Of a DNA stretch of 64,000 nt, positions 57,638 through 64,000 are shown piece after piece (position 1 is the first letter of the stretch; the number at the start of each line of letters is the position of its first letter). This DNA comes from Treponema sp. (GTDB lineage: Bacteria; Spirochaetota; Spirochaetia; Treponematales; Treponemataceae), in NCBI GenBank assembly GCA_024687165.1, contig JAILEY010000056.1:1-64000 (forward strand), in the 5' to 3' direction. Position numbers and translations under genes: made by a program. Below the pieces are notes generated by a model. It did not search any database and was not told the DNA's origin. It saw only the letters and a program-made list of their open reading frames with translations.

Positions 57638-58546
57638 TTAATCTTTATAATCACCGGAATCAGAATGTCCGGGAAAATAATCCCTGTGCATATCACGCAA
57701 AAAACTGTCATCCACGTGTGTATAAATTTGCGTGGTAGAAAGATCTGCATGCCCTAAAAGTTCCTGCACTGTTCTTAAGTCTGCACCACCAGAAAGCAGA
57801 TGCGTCGCAAAAGAATGACGAAGCGTATGAACCTTTGCTTCAACCCCGCTCTTAACTCCAAGAGCCTTAAAGTTTTTCCAGATGCCTTTTCTTGAAAGCG
57901 GTGTGCCGTTTCTGTTTACAAAGACCTGATCTAAAATCCTGCTACCAAGAATCTTCGGTCGCTCTTCATAAATCCATTTTTTAAGCCACATTTCTGCAGC
58001 TTCTCCAAAAGGAACAATCCGCTCCTTATCTCCCTTTCCAAGTACAATTATGACTTTTTCATCAAAATGAATATTGGAAAGAATCAAAGCACTGGCCTCA
58101 GAAATTCGAAGTCCACAGCTGTAAATCAATTCATACAACGCCCGGTCCCTTACCCCAAGCGGAGTTGAAACATCAACCGCAGCAAGAATAGAATCAACCT
58201 GATCAACTTCAAGAACCTTTGGCAATGAACGCGAAACCTTAGGCTTATCAAGTTCCATTGCAAAATTTTCAGTCCAGATATTTTTTCTTACAAGAAAAGT
58301 TCCAAACAAACGAAGCGACGCCAGATCTTTTGCAACAGTCAAATCCCTGATATTTTTTGTACGACGCTGTGCAACGAAATAGAGAAGAGTCCTGACATCC
58401 ACAGATGAAAGCTCAATATTATTTTCTTCAAGATAAACAAGAAATTCTCTGACAGAATAAATATAAGTTTCAACTGTTTTTTCCGCATGATTTTCAACAA
58501 ACACAAGTTCATTATAAAAATCATGCAGATTTTTTTCTTCTTTCAA
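57638..58546 (-). CDS. xerD: Site-specific tyrosine recombinase XerD
   Basis: 'YSCGLRISEASALILSNI', 'HTLRHSFATHLLSGGADLRTVQELLGHADLSTTQIYTHV'. Confidence 0.93.
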   Translation of the reverse strand: MKEEKNLHDFYNELVFVENHAEKTVETYIYSVREFLVYLEENNIELSSVDVRTLLYFVAQRRTKNIRDLTVAKDLASLRLFGTFLVRKNIWTENFAMELDKPKVSRSLPKVLEVDQVDSILAAVDVSTPLGVRDRALYELIYSCGLRISEASALILSNIHFDEKVIIVLGKGDKERIVPFGEAAEMWLKKWIYEERPKILGSRILDQVFVNRNGTPLSRKGIWKNFKALGVKSGVEAKVHTLRHSFATHLLSGGADLRTVQELLGHADLSTTQIYTHVDDSFLRDMHRDYFPGHSDSGDYKD

Positions 58547-58552
58547 AATCCG

Positions 58553-59965
58553 TTAAAGCTGCTGTGTAAGGTCTATTGAACGAGACAAACCTTCTGCCTT
58601 TCTTCTGAAAATTGCAGGAGTATTGTCATCCTTAAGATCCATATTTGTTGTTGTAGAAAAAGTTCTTCCTGTGTAAAGACTTGATGCAGCCTTAACATCA
58701 TTTTCAGTCTCTTCTGATTTTTCTTCCGGCTCTGAAGATTTAATTGTTTCCAAAGAATCAAGGATTGAAGATTTTGTTGCACCAAATGAGCTGAATCTGC
58801 TTGAAGCTGAAACTGAAGATTCTTCACGAGTTTCAGAAACCTGAGCATGACCTGAACTCTGCATTACACGCTGGAAAGTTCCATCATCAAAAACATCATC
58901 TTCAATTTTTTCATCATGAACCGGAGATTCCATTCCGAATGAATCAGAATCATTGAAATCAGTTGCAATAACAGTAACTGCAAGATCATCGTCTTCCATT
59001 GAAGGATTTTCAGCAAGTCCCCAGATGACATTTGCATTTTTATCTGCTGAATGTTTGATTGAATTTGAAATTTCCTGTGCTTCTTCAAGAGAAAGATTTC
59101 CGTTTGTTGTGATGTTGATAAGAATCTTTCTTGCACCGTCAATCTGTCTGTTTTCAAGAAGAGGATTTGCAATTGCACCTTCAACGGCATCGTTAATTCT
59201 GTTTTCACCTTTACCGCGGCCAACACCAAGGATAGAATCTCCTGATCCCTTCATGATTGAGCTTACATCTGCAAAGTCAAGATTTACCGGACCCGGCTTT
59301 GTGATGAGTTCTGTAACGCCTTTAACGCCGGCACAAAGAATATTATCAGCAAGCTTAAACTGTTCCTTGAATGTTAAACGACCTTCTGATTTTACTGCTT
59401 TAAAAATCAAGTCATTTGGAAGAACAATAAGACTGTCAACGTTTTCACGAAGCTTTTCAAGTCCTTCAAGCGCATTATTCATACGGACAGTTCCTTCAAA
59501 ACTGAACGGAGTTGTTACAACTGCAATCGTAAGAATTCCTGCATCATGTGCAAGCTGAGCAACAACAGGTGCTGAACCAGTTCCAGTTCCTCCACCCATT
59601 CCTGCTGTAATTACAACCATATTTGCACCCTGAAGAATTTTCTGAATTCTCTCAGAATCTTCATTTGCAGCGTCTTCACCAACTTTTGGATTTCCACCCG
59701 CACCAAGTCCACCTGTAATTTTCTGTCCAATCGGAACTCTGATCTGTGCCGATGACTTATGAAGAGCCTGTTTATCAGTATTTAAAACAATAAACTGAAC
59801 ATCGCTTACACCGTCCTCAATCATGCGCTGAACTGCACTTGAACCACCGCCACCACATCCGATGATTTTAATAACAGTAGGATTGATATCCCCGAGCTCA
59901 TCGTCAAAATTCAAATCATCATTCTGCGACTGAGACTTTGTGTCCTGAATGTTTGTGAAATCCAT
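58553..59965 (-). CDS. ftsZ: Cell division protein FtsZ
   Basis: 'IKIIGCGGGGSSAVQRMIEDGV', 'GMGGGTGTGSAPVVA', C-terminal 'DNTPAIFRRKAEGL'. Confidence 0.97.
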   Translation of the reverse strand: MDFTNIQDTKSQSQNDDLNFDDELGDINPTVIKIIGCGGGGSSAVQRMIEDGVSDVQFIVLNTDKQALHKSSAQIRVPIGQKITGGLGAGGNPKVGEDAANEDSERIQKILQGANMVVITAGMGGGTGTGSAPVVAQLAHDAGILTIAVVTTPFSFEGTVRMNNALEGLEKLRENVDSLIVLPNDLIFKAVKSEGRLTFKEQFKLADNILCAGVKGVTELITKPGPVNLDFADVSSIMKGSGDSILGVGRGKGENRINDAVEGAIANPLLENRQIDGARKILINITTNGNLSLEEAQEISNSIKHSADKNANVIWGLAENPSMEDDDLAVTVIATDFNDSDSFGMESPVHDEKIEDDVFDDGTFQRVMQSSGHAQVSETREESSVSASSRFSSFGATKSSILDSLETIKSSEPEEKSEETENDVKAASSLYTGRTFSTTTNMDLKDDNTPAIFRRKAEGLSRSIDLTQQL

Positions 59966-60027
59966 TTATTTCCTCCCGACCCAATTATGCTTTCCCCAAA
60001 GCATTTTTTTAGTTATATTCAGCAATA

Positions 60028-61281
60028 CTAAATAAATTTCTTTATAAAGTTTTTTAAGGCAGAAGGCTTTGCTTCCCCTTTATATTTTTTTGCCATTCTC
60101 TTTGTATTTGAATCCTGCAGATTATCATTTTTATTTGCAAGAACAAGTCCAACAGCAGTTGCATAATCCGCATTTCTGTACGAATCATCAACTCCACCAA
60201 AATTTGCACAGCATCCGATTCTGACAGAAGTTGTTTTCCAGACTTCCTGAGTCAAAACATCAACACCGCTCATAAGTGCGCCACCACCGGTAAGAACGAT
60301 TGTTCCGTCAAGACGCTCAAGACCTGAATGACGTGCAACTTCCCTTGCGCATGAAGTCATTATTTCTTCCATACGGGCATAAATTATTTCGCAAAGGAAT
60401 TTTCTTTCAATCTGTGCAGGAGGAAGTCCGCCTACACCAGGAACAATTACTTCCTCTTTTTCCTGATCTTCATCAAGCCAGCATGCACCCTGATCAATTT
60501 TTAATTTTTCAGCAGCAGCAAACGGGATTCCAAGAACAGTAGCAATATCATTTGTAATTCTGTTTCCGCCTGCAGGAATTGATGTTGTGTAAACAGGAGC
60601 ACCCTTATGAAACACAATTACATCAGTAGCACCACCACCAAGGTCGATTAAAACTGAACCAAGATCCATTTCGTCGCCGTGAATCGTAGAATAAGCTGCA
60701 GCAAGAGTTTTTAAAGTTACTGCACGATGAACGTATCCGGCACGCATGATACATTCCTTCAGGTTTCCGTATGCAGTTGAAGAAACTTTTACAAGCAATG
60801 CCTTTACTTCAAGACGAACACCGCCTGTTCCAATCAATTTTGTATGATCTGGAATTTCTATACCATCTACAATATATTCCTGAGGAACAATATGAATTAA
60901 TGTCTCACTGAATGGAATTGAAATTGACTGTGCAGATTCAAGGGCACGGCGTTTTGCATCAGCAGTAATTTCTACCCTTCTGCTTGTACCGCGTGGATCA
61001 CAGCAAACAAGCCCTCTGGAACTTAAACTGTCTACCTGAGGACCACCAATTGAAATGTAAACATCTTCTACGTCTATGCCGGCAGCCTGTTCTGCAGCCT
61101 CAATGGACTCTCTTACAGCAACAGCGGCAAGATCGATGTTTACGATTACACCGTTTCTTACCCCCTGCGATGGAACCTTTGAAAAACCGATTATTTCAAT
61201 GTTTTCATCTGAGTCAATTTCTGCTATGACAGTTCTGATAAAGCAGGCACCAATGTCCAGCCCGACAATTCTACGAATCAA
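60028..61281 (-). CDS. ftsA: Cell division protein FtsA
   Basis: 'RIVGLDIGACFIRTVIAEI', 'GSVLIDLGGGATDVIVFHKG', 'IVLTGGGALMSGV'. Confidence 0.95.
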   Translation of the reverse strand: MIRRIVGLDIGACFIRTVIAEIDSDENIEIIGFSKVPSQGVRNGVIVNIDLAAVAVRESIEAAEQAAGIDVEDVYISIGGPQVDSLSSRGLVCCDPRGTSRRVEITADAKRRALESAQSISIPFSETLIHIVPQEYIVDGIEIPDHTKLIGTGGVRLEVKALLVKVSSTAYGNLKECIMRAGYVHRAVTLKTLAAAYSTIHGDEMDLGSVLIDLGGGATDVIVFHKGAPVYTTSIPAGGNRITNDIATVLGIPFAAAEKLKIDQGACWLDEDQEKEEVIVPGVGGLPPAQIERKFLCEIIYARMEEIMTSCAREVARHSGLERLDGTIVLTGGGALMSGVDVLTQEVWKTTSVRIGCCANFGGVDDSYRNADYATAVGLVLANKNDNLQDSNTKRMAKKYKGEAKPSALKNFIKKFI

Positions 61282-61298
61282 AATGTTCCCCTCAAACC

Positions 61299-62144
61299 CT
61301 ATCTGAATGAAACCACTCCATAGCGCAGATCAATTTCAGTTGCATTTCGGGCGATCGCATCAGCCACATCAAGAACAACTAGCATGTACTTGAGGGCTTC
61401 TTCATTCAAAACACGGTCTGTAAGAACCCTTACCCTTGATTTTACAGGATAAAGTGTAAGTTCATAGTTTCCGTATTCATTAGGAACAACCTGTATCTCT
61501 GAAATTGCTGCAAAATATTTTTGCGGTAAATCTTTGATAGTTGAAATCTGATCCATCAATGCACGATATTTCTGCGGCAACCTCATACCTTCCTTAAGAT
61601 TTTCAAGTGGAAGACCTGAAATTAACGGAACAGAAGAATCCTGTACATCAAAAGAAGTCGATTTTAGAGAAAATACTACACCATTTTTATCAATTTGAAC
61701 AGACTCCGAGACACCATTTGCAAGAACAATAGACTTGGCAACAGGAACTCGTTCAGTAAGTTCAATAAACACTTTATCCGGAAACTGCTTTCTGACAGAA
61801 ACATTTTCTACAGACGAAATCGAACTTAATGCAGAAGCAGCTTTATCAGCGTCAAAAGAAAACCATGATTTCATTTCAAGTTCATTGATTTTAGCTGCAA
61901 GAACATCATCACGCAAATATTTTGTACCTGAAAAATTTAAAACAGGCGCTGTCATTAAAGGATTGAGAACTTTATAAATTACAATTTCTGCAAGAACAAG
62001 AACTGCAAGAAGAATTGCGGCAATCTTTATGATTGTAAATTTTACATCATGAACTTCTTCCCGTTTCTCTTCAACAGCTTTTCTTACAGGTTTTTTTGCA
62101 TAAAAAAAGTCGTTTATATCAACCGTAATGTCATTCATATTCAA
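61299..62144 (-). CDS. ftsQ: FtsQ/DivIB-type division protein with POTRA domain
   Basis: Single TM then 'FSGTKYLRDDVLAAKINELE...VSVRKQFPDKVFIELTERVPVA'; gene order ftsW-ftsQ-ftsA-ftsZ. Confidence 0.88.
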   Translation of the reverse strand: MNMNDITVDINDFFYAKKPVRKAVEEKREEVHDVKFTIIKIAAILLAVLVLAEIVIYKVLNPLMTAPVLNFSGTKYLRDDVLAAKINELEMKSWFSFDADKAASALSSISSVENVSVRKQFPDKVFIELTERVPVAKSIVLANGVSESVQIDKNGVVFSLKSTSFDVQDSSVPLISGLPLENLKEGMRLPQKYRALMDQISTIKDLPQKYFAAISEIQVVPNEYGNYELTLYPVKSRVRVLTDRVLNEEALKYMLVVLDVADAIARNATEIDLRYGVVSFR

Positions 62145-63333
62145 CTATAACTCCCTCAAAACTTTCTATATTTTCTTCTGATTTTTCAGAATATTTTGTT
62201 TCTTCCTCATTATCGGAAATGCAGTGCGATGCGTTAATTACAAAACCGCACATACACAGCGTAAAAATCAGCGACGAACCTCCGCTTGAAAAAAACGGAA
62301 GCGGAATTCCCGTTGAAGGTAAGACGCCGCAGACAACCGCAACATTGACCAGTGACTGAAAAAATATCGAAAATATACAGCCAAAGGATGCAAACGATGC
62401 AAATTTACAAGAGCAGTTAAAAGCTATTCTCACCCCTCTATATGCAAAAAACACAAGAAGAATAAAATACAGCGTCACGCCCAAAAGCCCCATCGAACAG
62501 GTCCAGCCGGAAAAAATATAATCCGTCTGAACTTCAGGAATTGATGCAACAGTTTCAAGCTTTGTACCTGAACCCAAACCCCAGATTCCCGCAGAATTAA
62601 TTATCCTCTCAGAGGCAGAATACTGAAATCCGAAAGTATGTCTGTATTCATCTGGATTTAAAAATGCAAGAACACGATTCAATCTGTATGGCTCAATCAA
62701 AACCATAAGCGCAAAAAGGAAAAACAGAAGCGGTGAAATATATATCAGCCATCTGAGTCTAACGCCGGAAATCAGGAACATCACAATTCCGGAAATAAAA
62801 ATAAATACTCCTGTTGAATAATCCTTCTGCGCAAAAATTACAAGAACGAACAGAGAAAGTGCAAGAATCGGGAAAAGAACTTCATTCTTATTTTCTTCAT
62901 ATTCCTCAGAATGACTTTCAAAAAGATGTGCAAGATAAAGCACGATTGCAAACTTTGCAAATTCCGAAGGCTGGAAACTTGAAATAAAAGGAATGCTCAC
63001 CCATCTTGAAGCACCATTTTTTTCATCACCAAAGATAGCAGCAATAGAAAGAAGAAGTGCAGCTGCTGTCATTGGAACAATAATTTTTCTGATAAGTTTC
63101 ATAGGACATACAGAAAAGAAAAGAAATCCCGATGCACCGATGATTGAATTTGTAAGATGCCTTACTACAAAATAACTTCTCTGATGAAAATATCTTTCAC
63201 CAATTATGGGAGTGCAGACAAAAAGTGTATAAACTCCAAGCCCCCATAAAAGAAGAACACTTACAAGATAAAATGAGTCGCTTTTTCTGTATGAACCGAC
63301 CTGATGTTCAGGTCTGAATACATAATTTCCCAT
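62131..63333 (-). CDS. ftsW: FtsW/RodA/SpoVE family protein
   Basis: Polytopic; 'SRWVSIPFISSFQPSEFAKFAIVLYLA', 'QTDYIFSGWTCSMGLLG', 'GIPLPFFSSGGSSLIFTL'. Confidence 0.94.
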   Translation of the reverse strand: MGNYVFRPEHQVGSYRKSDSFYLVSVLLLWGLGVYTLFVCTPIIGERYFHQRSYFVVRHLTNSIIGASGFLFFSVCPMKLIRKIIVPMTAAALLLSIAAIFGDEKNGASRWVSIPFISSFQPSEFAKFAIVLYLAHLFESHSEEYEENKNEVLFPILALSLFVLVIFAQKDYSTGVFIFISGIVMFLISGVRLRWLIYISPLLFFLFALMVLIEPYRLNRVLAFLNPDEYRHTFGFQYSASERIINSAGIWGLGSGTKLETVASIPEVQTDYIFSGWTCSMGLLGVTLYFILLVFFAYRGVRIAFNCSCKFASFASFGCIFSIFFQSLVNVAVVCGVLPSTGIPLPFFSSGGSSLIFTLCMCGFVINASHCISDNEEETKYSEKSEENIESFEGVIVEYE

Positions 63334-64000
63334 TTACTTATTACCGCCTGAAAGAAGCTCAGTTAAGCGCTCAAGGCCGATTCCCCTTGATCCTTTTATA
63401 AGGATTGTTGAACCTTCCGTTGCAAATGAATTAATCTCTGAGGCAACTTTTTTCATAGTCTCATCATCTTTTAATTCAAAAGAGATTACTTTTTTATCAG
63501 AAGATTTTTTGGCTTTATCAAAGGCATACTTCATTTCTGTTCCAATAAAAATAATTTCATCAGCATCAGAAGAAGCTGCCATCTCTCCAACTTTTTCATG
63601 CTCGTCTTTTGATTTTTCTCCAAGCTCAAGCATATCGCCAAGAACAAAAATTTTTTTCTTTCCGTCTTTAACAGCAACAGAAGAAACAAATTCCAGAGAT
63701 TTTTCCATTGAATCAGGGTTTGCATTGTAACAATCCTGAACAATTATAAATCTTCCTTTAAGAACCTGACTTCTGCCAAACATAGGCTTAAGTGAAGAGA
63801 TGCCGTCTGCAATCTGCTGAGCAGAAAGACCAAGTTCCTGAGCAAGAGCAACAGCACCTAAAGCATTTTTATAATTGTATCTTCCCGGCAAAGAAAGAAC
63901 AGTTTCAATTCCATCAATAGAAAATTTTATTCCTTCAAGGCCAAGGTCTTCAATAAACTTTACGGACTGAGTATCGTCTCCATAAAGCACAACTTTTCCT
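63334..64000 (-). CDS. murF: UDP-N-acetylmuramoyl-tripeptide--D-alanyl-D-alanine ligase, C-terminal part (truncated by window end)
   Basis: 'LPGRYNYKNALGAVALAQELG', 'IVQDCYNANPDSMEKSLEF', 'ILIKGSRGIGLE'. Confidence 0.93.
   Translation of the reverse strand, partial: GKVVLYGDDTQSVKFIEDLGLEGIKFSIDGIETVLSLPGRYNYKNALGAVALAQELGLSAQQIADGISSLKPMFGRSQVLKGRFIIVQDCYNANPDSMEKSLEFVSSVAVKDGKKKIFVLGDMLELGEKSKDEHEKVGEMAASSDADEIIFIGTEMKYAFDKAKKSSDKKVISFELKDDETMKKVASEINSFATEGSTILIKGSRGIGLERLTELLSGGNK

Noticed and set aside
47272-58546. The two tyrosine recombinases as marks of a mobile element or integron
   Set aside because: Both lie in conserved chromosomal contexts (topA-xerC-hslVU and ftsZ-xerD) typical of chromosome dimer resolution genes.
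58953-59558. 201-aa plus-strand ORF opposite ftsZ
   Set aside because: Completely antisense to conserved ftsZ codons, with no recognisable domain.

Overview
This 64 kb window is a low-GC, almost fully coding spirochete chromosome segment, most likely Treponema-like judging by gene content and order. Most of it is conserved housekeeping: lepA, tilS, spoVG/tRNA-Gln/L25, ispE, recN, nadK, cheW, a PBP1A, rlmJ, EF-G, the flagellar block flgBC-fliEFGHIJ, hslVU, xerC-topA-dprA, rsfS-LCP-yqeK-nadD-obgE-L27-prp-L21, and a division cluster murF-ftsW-ftsQ-ftsA-ftsZ-xerD. Accessory islands lie at about 22.2-24.8 kb (ParB-like protein, palindromic repeats, Phd/VapC-type toxin-antitoxin, response regulator with degenerate HD-GYP) and 29.4-34.2 kb (HTH fused in frame to a WG-repeat lipoprotein, putative single-chain restriction-modification enzyme, 22-bp palindromic tandem array, HTH-like pseudogene fragment). 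The strongest candidate for something undescribed is a non-coding RNA on the minus strand at about 43.89-44.08 kb. It has a hand-derived long-range helix, a three-way junction, a possible pseudoknot and an intrinsic terminator directly upstream of flgB. It occupies the place held by codY in the otherwise colinear Bacillus dprA-topA-codV-clpQY-codY-flgB locus. All calls come from reading sequence and translations; no database or folding software was run.
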